This document shows positions 22,156 through 33,915 of a stretch of DNA of 64,000 bases, in pieces. Each line of letters starts with the position of its first letter. Position 1 is the first letter of the stretch. The notes below the pieces were generated by a model. The model did no database searches. It saw nothing but the letters and a program-made list of their open reading frames with translations, and had not been told where the DNA came from. The position numbers and the translations under genes are program-made. This DNA comes from Arthonia radiata (taxonomy: Eukaryota; Ascomycota; Arthoniomycetes; Arthoniales; Arthoniaceae), in contig PSQN01000017.1 in assembly GCA_002989075.1 (NCBI GenBank), positions 1,054,001-1,118,000 on the forward strand, in the 5' to 3' direction.

Positions 22156-22767
22156 TCAACTCTCCTCTCTCCCCACCACAGCCGTCTGCCCCTCCGCAGC
22201 CCCACTCATCACATCCTCATCTTCATCATCGCTCCCACTACTCGGCATCCTCCCCGCCATCTCCTCCTCATCACTTCCCTCATCGCCATCCCCATCCCCA
22301 TCCCCACCACCATAACCCCTCCTCTCCCCAAAGCACCGCGGCCAATACCCCATCCGCCGCCACCGCCGCTCCTCCCTTACCACGCACACAATCTCCCCGC
22401 CTAGCCGATTGTCGCGCCCCGAGAACGTAGCCGTGTCGATGACCACGTAGCTCCCGCGGATCACGTAGATTGTGTTGCGGAAGCGTGAGGGCATTTCGAC
22501 TAGGAGGTTTGTGGTTTGGGAGGGGTCGGTGGGGGCTGGAGGGGCGTTTGGCGTGTGGGTTGGAGGGGTGGAGGCTGTGGAAGTGGGTGAAGAGGAGGTG
22601 AGGGGAGTGGAAATAGGGGAGGTAGCGGAAGAGGGTATAGTGACGGTGTAGAGGTTTGAGCCGGCGGGCTTGAGGATGCGGGCGATGTGGTGGGTTGGTG
22701 GGAGGGTTGTGGGCGGGTCGGAACCGAGGGAGGCGGCGGTGGCGATGGAGCGTTTGGTTCGGGGCAT
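22156..22767 (-). CDS. EIF1AD-like S1/OB-fold RNA-binding protein
   Basis: Single exon, 203 aa. The start was set at MPRTKRSIATAASLG because no ATG lies further upstream in frame. The eIF1A-type OB fold is recognisable in two pieces: HIARILKPAGSNLYTVTIP (about 27-45) and NLLVEMPSRFRNTIYVIRGS with YVVIDT (about 87-115). These are separated by a Ser/Thr/Pro-rich insert of about 40 residues inside the fold. The next part, GEIVCVVREERRW, completes the domain, and an acidic Gly/Asp/Glu-rich tail follows. EIF1AD in animals is a nuclear protein joining 40S subunit maturation. In this gene the family is inferred from motif resemblance, not from function. The first half of the coding strand is C-rich and the last part G-rich. 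Confidence 0.85.
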   Translation of the reverse strand: MPRTKRSIATAASLGSDPPTTLPPTHHIARILKPAGSNLYTVTIPSSATSPISTPLTSSSPTSTASTPPTHTPNAPPAPTDPSQTTNLLVEMPSRFRNTIYVIRGSYVVIDTATFSGRDNRLGGEIVCVVREERRWRRMGYWPRCFGERRGYGGGDGDGDGDEGSDEEEMAGRMPSSGSDDEDEDVMSGAAEGQTAVVGREES

Positions 22768-23135
22768 GACTGGCTTGTGTGGAGTTAGCTGTGGTAGTGT
22801 GAGGAAGAAGAATTGGAATGGATGGGTTAGAGACAAATTGTCAGTGAGGAAGGTGAAGCGAGGTGTGGCTGGTGAGAAGTGTATGTGGCGCTTCAATCTC
22901 TCTCCACCTTATACTATTTTTTCATTCCGTTGTGAAGTGCTAGGTCTGATGACTGGATGTCGTTGCCTGCAGTGATGGCAAAGATCTATCGTCTCAGATG
23001 GACCGTCGGTATGGAAAGTGGCGCGTCTTGAAGAGAACACCACAGCAAAAATCTTACCACATTTCGTACAGTGTTGAGGAATCCGGAAGAGGACAAACAA
23101 TCACATTGACTGCACTATCAACCTTCTATGATCCT
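22768..23135. other. intergenic region upstream of EIF1AD-like gene
   Basis: Between the EIF1AD-like start and the end of the DUF3176 gene, both on the minus strand. No recognised motif. Confidence 0.5.
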
Positions 23136-25373
23136 CTACAACCTTCTGAACGGCTCCGACGAAGCCGGCATCCTGTCTGTCCCTGACGCCCTCACGAAAG
23201 CAGGATGCCCAATGTCATCTCGTAGTTGTCCCTTCATCTTCCCCGCCATCTGCTCTAGTCCATGCCTGTCCGTCACGCTGCCCCCAGGTATGTCCCACCC
23301 ATCGAGGCTATGGAAGAGCAAGGCTAGGCTTGAGCTCTTCCATACCACTGCGTACTTGACATGAGTCTGCACGATGACGATGATCAGGAGTATGATAGTC
23401 ATCACCATCAACGTGATGGGGAGCGCAAGCCAGCCCCATTCGACCTGGATGTAGGTAGTTCTTGTAAAAGCGCGACCAGGGACGCTCGTGCTATTTCCGC
23501 CTGTCCGCACGAGCTCTGTCATCGATTCAGCCACGTCACGCATGGTCTTGTTCATATCTGGACTGTTAGCGAAGACCTCTGCGAGCATCGGCGTCAGGTA
23601 CGTCAGCGTGTCTCCAAGATTTCGACCAGCCTCTCCGATATCAGGTTCTTGAGACCAGCTTACTGATGTAAGCTCTTTGAAGTAGGCCCCGAGGTTGGAG
23701 AAGTCGTTTGTACTCATCGCGAAACTTTCGTTTGCCAGGGCATGCGAAGCGTTAGAAGGCGTAAAGAGCATGAACAACCCTTGCGATGTGGTGTTCGGCG
23801 AGCAGGTCACTCGCTGACACACTTCGTCGGCTTTCAATGTACTTCGGGTCATATTGAGCATCATCTCCTCAGGTTGTGGAACGACCTGAGTACTGTTCTT
23901 GTAGGTGATATTTCGATATGTTTTGGCGCAGAGCTTAATGCCACAGAACATCTATTCGGCGATTGTCAGCGAGAGCGGACTTGAAGATATGGAAGAATGC
24001 AAGAACATACCAGTTGTGGATCCGGTACGACACGTTCAATGGGCTTCGGTTGTTTCACAGCAGCGAACACAGCCAAATTGACTTCCAAGTCTTGATTTGG
24101 GCCTCCAGCGATGTAGTCCTCAAACAAAGCACCTGCAGAGAAGTTCCAGGCCACGTATGTCAACTGATCATCACTGAGAAACACAGAACTGACAACAGAG
24201 GTCGGGCCGAAGTCAAAGGTGCACTGCGTTGCATTCTCTCGAATCTGCTCACAGCTCCTTGGGGTCTGGTCGGATACGTCAGAACAACTGCCGCAGAATC
24301 CGAGCGTGGTTGCCTGCAATTATTACAAAGTCAGCTATTACTGCCGTCATGCTTGCGATGGCAGCTGACCGGCTGTAGATGCGAGGAATACTTGCGCGGC
24401 GAACGCACAGTATGGGCAACAAAAATGCTCGAATGCGTGGTGGTGATGCACATACCTCGTCCCATTCGCACTGTTCATTTTCGCATTGCATGGAGTACTG
24501 TGGTGCGCTTGAGAATCCAGTAGTGATGACGGCTTGCATGGGTGGATCCACGGCTTGTGCTGTCAAAATGATCAACGATACGTCGAAGTTTGTGGACCGT
24601 ATCTACTCACGCTGTCCAATCGATCGACTCTTTGCCGTTGCTATCGATCCTGCGTCCGCAAACCCCCGAGAATCATACATTTTACTAGACGGAAAGCTAG
24701 GAGATGTTTCTGCAACCAATGATAGTCTTTCTGGAAAGCTGAAGACCAGTTGCACAGCTGGGTCTATAAGCAAAGCGGCTAGCATAATGAGCCCAGCCCA
24801 ACTTGCTAGCAACGTGCTCTTATGCTTGAACAGTGAGAGCTTGAGAGCGCCCTAGATACTTGGTCAGTAATGCTATCAGAGGATTCTCAATACGTTGCAG
24901 CATACCCACGGGCCCCTGGAAGCCTCGTCAAACATGTTCAAGTCACTGAGTTTTTGTGGATGGTCGTGAAAATGCAGCCATTTGAGTTGGCTGATGATCT
25001 CAGTCACAGCAAGCAAGAATGCTGACTTTCCGATGGTAGCAAGGAAGGAGACGACTGCGTTTGGCGCGATCTTCAGCTTCCAGCCACTAAGCTGCCTGCC
25101 ATTTTCGTAGATGAGTACACCGACAATAGCAGCAATGCATGACAGTGAAAGTATTGCAGCAGCTATCTCCCAGAGCCACATCCTGCGGAACAGATCCGAG
25201 CGTGTTCTTGGGTCTCGATGTTGAGGAGCTACTTGGGAAGGGGAAGATTGGGAAGATGCATCGTTTCTGATACCCAGGAGCGTCCTTGATTTTTCCGTTG
25301 GCGCATGACTTGTGGAGTGAGGCTGTCGTGTGGACGAGTTAGATGAATTGGAAGGTGGTGAAAGGTAAGACAT
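23136..25373 (-). CDS. DUF3176 family multi-pass membrane protein
   Basis: Exons 24906-25373, 24611-24851, 24456-24559, 24011-24313 and 23136-23951 give 643 aa; introns are 54, 51, 142 and 59 nt and all phases agree. The protein starts with a Ser-rich cytosolic tail. Membrane segments follow at LWEIAAAILSLSCIAAIVGV, VVSFLATIGKSAFLLAVTEI and SWAGLIMLAALLIDPAVQLV, then a long Cys- and Asn-rich extracellular part with many N-X-S/T sites (CENEQCEWDE, GFCGSCSDVS). A last segment is WLALPITLMVMTIILLIIVI, before a short cytosolic tail. The RGPWGALKLS junction formed by the first splice is typical of DUF3176. Function of the family is unknown. It diverges from the MFS transporter gene across 780 bp. 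Confidence 0.88.
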
Positions 25374-26153
25374 GTGAAATGGACAACAATAGGAGACAGA
25401 CTGGGACAATTCGATGTTCTCTGGCTATGCACATCGCGGGGCATTGTTAGTGACTTATAGCAATCCGAGGGACATGTTCATCGTGAGGCACAGCACCAGG
25501 CTGGCGCTCCAAATTTGGCGGCGATACGTCCTTACAGCGGCAAAAGAATCCAGTAAAGGTACCTGCAGAGACCGAATCATAATCATGCTGGCCATCCCAT
25601 TGGTGGTTGCATGCACGGCTCACGAAAGGATTGTTGGTAACGCGGGAAAAGACGACCTAGACGCTCACGCTTGTGTATCAGCAGGCATTGGTGTATCAAA
25701 GCTTGTACTCAACCGGTCCTTGTGCTACGCCGCAGTACTGCATGAAGGAGGCGGGCCTTTGCTAAGCTCTGTCGCGGAAGCAGCTTTCCTTTGAATTCAT
25801 CAGCCTCGAAATATTCGCTTCTCGACTTCTACACTCGCTATGAACTCGGAAATGACGGGATGTTTGATCGGAGAAAGAGTGATGGGTTGGTACACAGCTA
25901 CGACAGCGCTCATGATAAGCGCCCGGGCGAACTTCAACGCCGGGAGCTAACTGATTACAGCTAGACAGCATGCGCTAGCGTTCTGTATTCCCAGCGCAAG
26001 CGCGTGCTGTCCCTCATTATTCAATGCAGGTGCTGATACAAAGACTTCTCGCAAGCTTTTCTCGCAGGCTGTTCAACTGCTCATAAGCGGTCGGCCTCGT
26101 TCACGAGCTTGCCGCCTGCGCTGGTCATCTTCAAAAATTTCAACATCTGCAGC
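25374..26153. promoter_or_regulatory. divergent intergenic region DUF3176 / MFS
   Basis: 780 bp with both promoters. An ORF at 25414-25794 has no motif and is not supported as a gene. Confidence 0.45.
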
Positions 26154-27788
26154 ATGTCTAGCCATCTGGGAGTTGCGCTTGTCAGCCACATTGATAAGCA
26201 TGATCGCCAAGATGAAGGCGAAGGCCCGTCTACGAGAGCTTCCAAACGTGAATCAGGACGACCAACTGGAGACGTTCAGGTTGAGCTACCAAAGCGGAGC
26301 ATAGACGGCATCAAGTCTGCCTCCGCAGCTGGTGATGTTCCTTGTCGAAGCACAGAAAGCCTCGCTGCTGCGAACCCTGGAGACGACACAGCTACAAGGT
26401 CAGTCGACGTTGAGATGAGCACACCGTCAAATCCAACTATTACTCGCGAAAGTGCAACTATAATCCAGCATTGGCGTCGTCCACCAATCACCAAGTGGCG
26501 CGTCCTTGCTACGTGCCTGGGAGCGCTTGGGCAGGGCTTCAGCGACAGTGCTCCCGGTGCGCTCCTACCGTACATCGAAGGCCATTACAACATAGGCTAT
26601 GCGACAGTGTCAATGATATTCGTGGCTAACGCTGTCGGCTTCATTGCTGCGGCTTTCTTCGTCCACATCTTGGACCGCAAACTCGGTCGTCCATGGACCC
26701 TCGTGCTCTGTGAAGCACTGAACGTGATAGCTTTTGCGGTCATGATCGTACCACCTCCTTACGCAGTCTTCGTTCTTGGATATTTCGTGGCCGGGTTCGG
26801 CTTCGCAACTACCTTGGCGCTCAACAATGTCTTTTGTGCCAATGTAGCTCCCGCCACGACCATCCTCGGCGCTTTTCATGGTGCATATGGCATTGGAGGC
26901 ACAATTGCACCCTTGATAGCAACGACCATGGTCACCTCAGGCATCGAATTTTCAAGATTCTATGCCCTTCTACTTGGACTTCGGATCGTTATTGCACTTG
27001 GTCTCGGCTTGACTTTCAGAGCATGGCCGGATCAGATCTCTTCAGACACCGCACAAGATGTTCCGTTACACGACCGCGAGCAGACGAGCGATGCTCGGCA
27101 AACTGTCAGAGCTGAGCAAGGATCTGCCAGAGACAGCCGAAGAAAAAGCTCGCAGCTAGTTGGCGCATTGCGTTCACGTGTCACCTTGATCGGCGCCCTT
27201 TTCATCTTCGCATACCAAGGTGCCGAAGTTTCGATTTCCGGGTGGGTGATTTCTTTTCTGATCACCTACAGGAATGGCGCGCCAGAGCGCGTGGGTTATG
27301 TTACAGCAGGCTTTTGGGGTGGCATAACCGTCGGTCGTCTTGCCTTGTCGCCGCTTGCTCAACGAATGGGCGAGAAGACATCAACCTACGGACTCATCAC
27401 TGGCGCCATTGCGTTCGAAGTTGCTGTCTGGAAGCTTCAAAGCGTTGTTGGCGATTCTGTTTTCATAGTCTTGTTAGGGTTGCTACTTGGACCCATCTTC
27501 CCTTGTGCGACCGTTGTACTCACCAGGCTTCTCCCGAGGCACTTACAAAACACCGCAATGGCGTTCATTGCCTCTGCAGGCAGCTCTGGAGGAGCGTTGG
27601 CGCCCTTTGCAACGGGCCTCGCTGCACAAGCAGTTGGGACCTGGGTGCTTCAGTAAGTAGAACGGAGCAGGGATGCTTGTAAAGCTTGTAGTACTGACCA
27701 GGCGAATAGCCCTATAGCCATTGGACTTTACGCCGTCATGATGATCTGCTGGGCTCTGCTGCCTGCGACGATCAAACGTCGTGATTAA
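26154..27788 (+). CDS. major facilitator superfamily transporter (BSC6-like)
   Basis: Exons 26154-27652 and 27710-27788 (57-nt intron, branch ACTGAC) give 525 aa. The start is the first ATG in frame (MSSHLGVALV). A hydrophilic N-terminal tail of about 120 residues precedes twelve predicted membrane segments. MFS features include the first-half loop FVHILDRKLGRPW, the family pattern AFHGAYGIGGTIAPLIAT, a charged central loop (RDSRRKSSQLVGALRSR), QGAEVSISGWVISFL, and a second-half loop LALSPLAQRMGEKT. Exon 2 adds the last segment (WVLHPIAIGLYAVMMICWAL). This resembles the fungal group around yeast Bsc6, related to fucose/glucose-type MFS carriers. The substrate cannot be read from the sequence. 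Confidence 0.92.
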
Positions 27789-28031
27789 GGTAGGCCTGAG
27801 CTCCCGATACCTTTTTCGCTGATTCTGAATAGATCTGTGGTCGGATCAAGCACATCCCAGATGAGCCGCTTGCATGTAGCGTTTGCATACTCGGCACGAG
27901 ATCAAAAGCAACACGGTCACTCTCAAGACATTGAAGACATCTAAGGATCGAATATACAACATTACAATGCTATCCAACACAACAATATCAAGCATGGACA
28001 TTCAAACCATATACAAGAAGGAAGGATGACT

Positions 28032-29143
28032 CTAGTAAGATCCTGATACAGGTCCAACGGTGATGGATGTCTTGTCTGTGCCGAATTTGCAGCCTCCGTT
28101 ATGGGGATCAACGTTTGCGGTACCGTCAGTAGGGCAATTCATCAGCTCGTAGTCGTACGCCTTGGTAATGGGATCTTGTTCCCCGCAGAAACCAGGGCCT
28201 TGGAAGCCACCAACACCGTTAGAACACTTGAACACGCAGGTATCCATTGAAGTCGTGCAGCCGGTAGCGGTCTTCGCAGTAATCGAGGTACCGAACATGT
28301 TGACCTCACGAGACACATCAACAGTGGCGTCCCCACTGTAAGTGTACTCGAACCATGTATTGTTGATTTGGCCGTTGTGGATCGCGCTGCTCGTAAATGT
28401 AGCAGTGCATGCACCACCTTTGCCATAGGGTGCGGTGTTGGCGTAAGACAAGGTTGCGGTCTGACCGTTGGGAATTGGGTGAGCCATAATTGGTGCATGA
28501 ACGTTGAGCCAAGAGCCAGCAGCCCCCCAGCAGACCCAGAGAAAGTCATCGCCCGACTTGTTCGTGACATCGATAACATTGGGATGATCAGTGCCCTCGG
28601 AGCAGCTGCCGTCGGAAACTGGGGGCAGCATCTTTTCGTTGTTTTGGCTGTTTGCTTGATTCACTTGCTGAATGAAGCTGTCGACACTGAGGCTCCCGCC
28701 GGTGGAAACGCTGGAGGCCACAGAACCCGCAGCGCTGGTAGCTTGGGATGCCGCTGACTGAACTGGCGCAGGCGCAGGTGCAGGCGCGCCGCCGTATGTG
28801 GGTGCTGCCTGAGCCTTCACTTGTGGAGGGGCATAGTTGGTCGGGGCAGCAGGAGGCGCCGAGGCGGCGGGCGGTGCGCCAGTCTTTGCGTTGCAGCCGT
28901 TTCCTGGACCCCAGCACTGTCCATCGGAGAAAGTGTAGTTGGTGGGTTCCGGCCTGAACAATTCACTGTTAATACCGCGACTATTATGGCTTCAAGGTAA
29001 GGTAATGGTACTCACTCAGCCTCGGCAGCTGGTTCGGCCGCTCGCTCTTGGTGCTTGTGAGCATTGGCGTGGTTGTGCACAGCGGCAGCGAAGGTGGTGG
29101 TGGCCAGGGAGGCCACCGCCACAGCGGTCAGTGAGTATTTCAT
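28032..29143 (-). CDS. secreted Ala/Pro-rich protein with cysteine-rich, possibly thaumatin-like C-terminal domain
   Basis: Exons 29016-29143 and 28032-28953 (62-nt intron) give 349 aa. A signal peptide (MKYSLTAVAVASLATTTFAA) precedes a His/Ala-rich stretch. Next is a short Cys motif (DGQCWGPGNGCNAKTGA, about 52-68), then a low-complexity Ala/Pro linker (APAPAPAPVQ) and a Ser-rich part to about 145. The C-terminal about 200 residues form a compact domain with paired cysteines: DGSCSEGTDHPNVIDVTN, CWGAAGSWLNVHAP, GCTTSMDTCVFKCS, GFCGEQDP and MNCPTDG. The spacing resembles fungal thaumatin-like or effector-type secreted proteins, but I cannot place it firmly. The modular layout (signal, small Cys module, linker, Cys domain) suggests a cell-wall or extracellular role. 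Confidence 0.75.
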
Positions 29144-32100
29144 TGTGATTGTGGCAAGTATGAATGGCAAGTCGAGTTGTGGATGGGCGCCTCCTATTTG
29201 TCTTTGTCTCGGAAAAGATGTGGCTCAAGAAGGGATAGATTTTGCGCGGAACCGGAACTGACTACTTGGACAGTGTCGTATAGCGAACAGGGCGATAATG
29301 AGCGACGTGGAAGGCGAGCGTAAATGAGTGGAACGCAAGTCTTCCGAAAGAGTGTGCCTTTGTTGCGTGGCTTACGAGGATAAGGCCAGGAAAGAGAAGG
29401 AGAGAAGACGAGGTGGAAGGGAGAAGAGGGACGGAGGGAGTAGGCAGGAGGAAGGCTTCGCCAACACCCAGGGGAACACGCGAGCCACGGCAGATTAAGA
29501 TTACCCACACCCAAAATGCAACAGGCTTGGCCTGACGGTTTGCGGTAGAGGCGTTGCTATTGGGCCGAAGCCGCGTTAGTGATTGCTGGAGTCATGAAAC
29601 GGGTACGATCATGCTGTTTCCGGCGAGATGTACAAAGCGGTATGAAGGTCTTATTCCAGCTGCTAAGGGGATTGTTCCTCTTTGTGGTCCTCTTATGGAT
29701 CCTCATTGTCCTCTCAACATCCATTATGAGAAGATGAAGACCTGACAAACAGCCTGCAAAGTGTTTGTTCTCCTGTCCCTTGACCCGAACACGTCCCGAT
29801 TGCGCATCCCGACTAATGCGCCTAGTGCAGGAACAAACCACGAATAGCATGGTCTGCCGAGGCCTCTAGGTCCAGGATAGGCCGAGACCCCTGACTTGGT
29901 CGTCCCATCTCCACGCTAGCGGTAATCTCGACTTCTGCGCGTCCATCTTTTGACATTTTCTCTACGTTGTCTACTGCAAGATTGCGCAAACACACCGCAG
30001 CTTCATCGCTATGCAGAACGTTTGCGTGCGACGCAGACCTCGTGGTAGGCGTTCAGATGCGGCCGTTGGGGTCGGTGAAACGAGCTGAAGCCGTCTCGGG
30101 ACTTTGCAGGTGGGATGAGCCTAATTGGTGGAGTCGAGATTGCAGTATCTCCACATCAGGTAAAAGAGATCGGACGACCGCACAAATCAGGGGGGCGCGT
30201 ACGGTAACTTCTGCTGACGTGTTATATGCGATGCGTATGCAGGCGAGCGAAGTGATGTCGTCGACACTGCTAATGCAGCCCAGGCTTGCGGTGAGGAGCC
30301 GTTTTCGCAAAGTGGAAGTCGGTGTCGAGTTTGCGGTTTCACGTGATCGGTCGCCCCAATACGATGCGCCCACATGCAAGTTTCACGTCGCGTTGGCACA
30401 CCCCTTTCCACGCGAGGACAGCTTTCCAGAATCGTGACCTCATCGCATCAGAACGTTGTTCGAGGTGTTCGAAAGCGGGCTTGAAGCGTTGCACAGAGCC
30501 CAACCCCGTGGCTACCCGTGGTACGAGGATCGTCCTTGCGGGCAGAGCCGCATCTTGTGTCACAGTCTGCAGTTCGGACCGGATCGCAGACGAATGTCGT
30601 GTCACAGAGCCTAAACTGTGGGTTTTGAGAGGACATCTCATGGCTTGTCGTCGACTTTTGAAGGTGCATCCTCGACATAATCAGCACGCACCACGGTATG
30701 TTGCGATTGCGACCATCGCATCTTGGCGTTTGTGGGCTGGACGGGCGAAGCGAAACGTGCCTGAAACCCGCACATGGCTTCCAAGTCACCGCAGCTGAGA
30801 GCCGTCAAACAGCCAAGCTGCTTCATATCCAGAAACGCAAGCTGGCAGCATCTGGCCTCTCACGTCCGAACAGGCTTTCGATATGCGCCACCCAAACTGG
30901 ACTTACTCTTCTCCACCAACTCATGACTTGAGACTGTCGTCACCGTGCCGGCTCAACTATTCCGTTGCGCTTCAACCTTCTCTATGATCTATGAAACATT
31001 CCAGCGCCAGGACATCACCGTTGCCCGACTGTCGCGACTCCTCCTTGTTCTGGGGATCGTGCGCTCTCAATGCCAGTGCGTACGGACCCTCAAGGGCACT
31101 ATATCCGCGAGCTCTATGCCCCTGTTAGCCTGTTGCAGTCGTATACGAGGAATGGATGCTAAGAAAGGGACCCAGGTTTTGCTGCCGTTGTAGACGGGGT
31201 TCATCAGCGAAGAGTAGGTTCAAGCTGAGGGTTGAGAACATGCTCTCAATGCAGTCGGCTCTCGCTCTCTTGCCTTCGCCCATCTTTGCAAGTTGCTTGT
31301 ACGAAGTGTATCGACAGATGTAGGTTAGCGTGCATGTCGATGTGAATCTTCGCACCTGCTCAACTCCAGCCAAGTTCGTCCTCATGCCGAGCTTTTGGAA
31401 CGGCGTCTGGACTTCAACACAGTTCAGCCAAGCAAGAGAAACTCACACGCGGACGTTCATTGTAGTAGCCGATTGACGAAACACTACAGCGAGGAGAGTC
31501 TGCAACACATCGATCGCGTAGTAACGATTGACTTTGCTCAGAACTCCTTGCTGAGTAAAGCTCCTCCTCCGTCGACTTGAGGGACTCCTCGGTCCATCTG
31601 CACAGCATGACCATTTCACTAGATGCTAGGAAGGACGTCGCGACTGCGAGGCCTATGTCTTTTAAAAAAAAAATTTAACCGGTGGCGATAGCTTTCTGGA
31701 AGGTTTTGGGTACTGATGGCATACCATTTCGCAGCTAGTGAGTATCGGTAAGTCCAGACGCGCACTACGACGAGCTACTGTCAACTTGGTAGACTGTAGG
31801 CTTTGCTTGCTCTCTTCTACGTCCGCGCGCAAGTACCTCGCGTGTCGAGCAAGTTCTATAGACCGAATGACCTTCGTTTCTCTTGATGTTGGTGCTGCCA
31901 TTACGGCATTATCAACAACGACGCCGCTGCAAACGATCACCTTCGACTCACACTAGCTGGACGGTCGCATAAAATATTGAAGCTAAGATTCATCAAGAGT
32001 GAAAGAGTATTTCAAGTCGAGTCGAAACCACATGGGCATCCCTCCCGTCTAATGGTTACACAACCACTCCACAGCCGAGCAGCTCCTTCTCAAAAAATGG

Positions 32101-32777
32101 GACCCGTTGCATATCGCCGTCGCAAATCTAATGGCCTTCACGACGAGGACGACACAGCTCTGTCACTAGCAGCTCACACCAAGTACTTGCACTGTCTTGG
32201 TAATGGCTCAACAAACAGATCAGGCTCTGCTTACGGACTACAACAGGACCGAATGAGCACTGATCCGCTTGATCCGGTCAGATATCTGACCATCCGCCAG
32301 ATACCGGGCCCGGTCCATCCGCCGCCCCTCCCGCGTCAAGCGACCTAAGTAAGTCGGCCCAAGCCTCCTTGAAATGTTTTTGTCAGCGTCTACATACAGC
32401 GAGCATTCAAGAAATCAAGACCACTTTCTGCAGAGTTACAGATCTCTTCTTTTTTACTGCATGTTGTGATCTTTACTGTTTGATGCCAAAAGACTGCAGC
32501 CGACAGAAACAAAGTTACGCTAGCAATGGGGCCAGAGATCCTGTATAACACGAATACGCGTGACGCCGCACCACCGTATACTGCTCTAAGAGTAGATACA
32601 CATGTGGTCTCGCCAGCAGCTGACATAGGTTCAGAATGGCATGCGCACCCTCGGCTGCCCGGTCCTAGACCTATCATTCCCATTATTGCATTCTATCGTC
32701 CATTCTCAACATCTTCTCGCAATCCACACGACGTATCTCCTATTGAGTTCCTCAAATAAAAGCATTCACGCACGGCT
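29144..32777. other. 3.6-kb gene-poor region
   Basis: No ORF here has a domain, a good start and splice support together. ORFs such as 29967-30437 begin without ATG. One frame at 30198-30239 encodes a short stretch resembling the last helix of histone H4 (see findings). A 77-codon ATG ORF at 32526-32759 sits just before the next small ORF and looks like leader sequence. Confidence 0.4.
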
Positions 32778-33008
32778 ATGTCGGAAGGTCCATCACCGGT
32801 AGACGATACACGGCCTCCGCATCCTGCACGCGCCAACACCGCAGAGCTTTGGGAGTGGCACAAAAAGAAAGAAGCGGCGAATCCGACGCCGGCGCAAGGC
32901 CATCAGAATAAGTCCACGAGCAAACATCACAAGAAGGGCGCAAGTAGCAGCGACGGCATCTTCACTGCTGTGGGAGTGGTGATCGCGCGGTCGCTGAGGA
33001 TATTTTAA
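32778..33008 (+). CDS. small orphan ORF 1 of four, 76 aa, hydrophobic tail
   Basis: Single exon starting MSEGPSPVDDTRPPHPARAN. The N-terminal 58 residues are polar, Pro/Lys/His-rich and probably disordered (WHKKKEAANPTPAQ, KSTSKHHKKG). The end is short and hydrophobic (IFTAVGVVIARSL, about 60-72) and closes with RIF. No family is recognised. It is first in a same-strand series of small ORFs at 33.9, 34.7 and 35.5 kb. It may be a real lineage-specific gene or a chance ORF; compositional bias and the tail argue weakly for the former. Confidence 0.4.
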   Translation: MSEGPSPVDDTRPPHPARANTAELWEWHKKKEAANPTPAQGHQNKSTSKHHKKGASSSDGIFTAVGVVIARSLRIF

Positions 33009-33915
33009 GCTCGCGGAGTTTGGGGGCTGTAAAGGGCACGTGGATGTCTAGACGGCATTGGGGACGTCGCCAGAACAAGCGCAAGCTTATGATTGTGCAA
33101 AGCTGCCCTCTTCACGCCTGGCTTCAGAACCATGCGGGCAATGCCGGTATAAGGCTTTCGCTCATCGGTCATGCTGCTTTGCATCACCCCGACGCTTCAG
33201 CGTCTCGGAAAGCCGTGATGAGGTAAGCGCAAGTTTGAAGACGCCCGACTCAACCCTCTATAGAGCGATGTCGCAAGCACATGCTGCTCGCCAGATCATG
33301 CCAATGGAGCGAGCGCGACCCGCCTGTAGCACGTTCAAACATTATTATGTGATCTTACTCCTAGCATGGCAAGATACGACTAGCTGTTTCAACTGTAGGT
33401 TTTAATTCAGGATGACTATAGGACATTGGACTATGTCGTTTCTCTCTCTGCTTTCTGTTGCCTGCGCAGTGCGAAGGACGTGGTTAAGCGCCTCGATACG
33501 CCAGCCCCATCATGGGTCGCGCAATGGTCTATGAGATTCAATCTGACCCGCGTTTGGTCCGACCCGTCAAGACCCATGTGCGTTTCGACAGTGTCGCACT
33601 TGAAAATCTCTGGGCTCTAATAAAGACGGCTAATCGCTCGCGAACTGTTTAGAGACTGCGATCCGGATGCGGTGCTCCTTTATCAATGACACAATCAGAC
33701 GCAATAGTACACAACCAGCTCTATCAGATGCTTTCTCCGAGCCAAGATGCCAAAAGGTGGTGCCTGCCACGTAACTATCGTATATAGCCTACAAGCCATT
33801 CATCTGTCATTGACTCTCGATTCTGAGAAACGTGATAAGAGCGTCATATATAGTTCCTGATACTCCCACAGGACCACCCCCCTACAATCCTAACATCTAG
33901 GACCCTAACACCACA
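33009..33915. promoter_or_regulatory. spacer with TATA element before small ORF 2
   Basis: About 0.9 kb without a supported gene. A CATATATAG element near 33845-33853 lies about 65 bp before the next start codon and is a plausible TATA box. Confidence 0.4.

Noticed and set aside
15140-27788. Secondary-metabolite cluster suggested by the aldo-keto reductase and MFS transporter
   Set aside because: No polyketide synthase, peptide synthetase, terpene cyclase or P450 nearby, and the genes between are housekeeping.
32526-32759. 77-codon ORF ending 18 bp before the first small orphan ORF
   Set aside because: Lies where a leader would be expected and has no protein-like features; not counted as part of the array.
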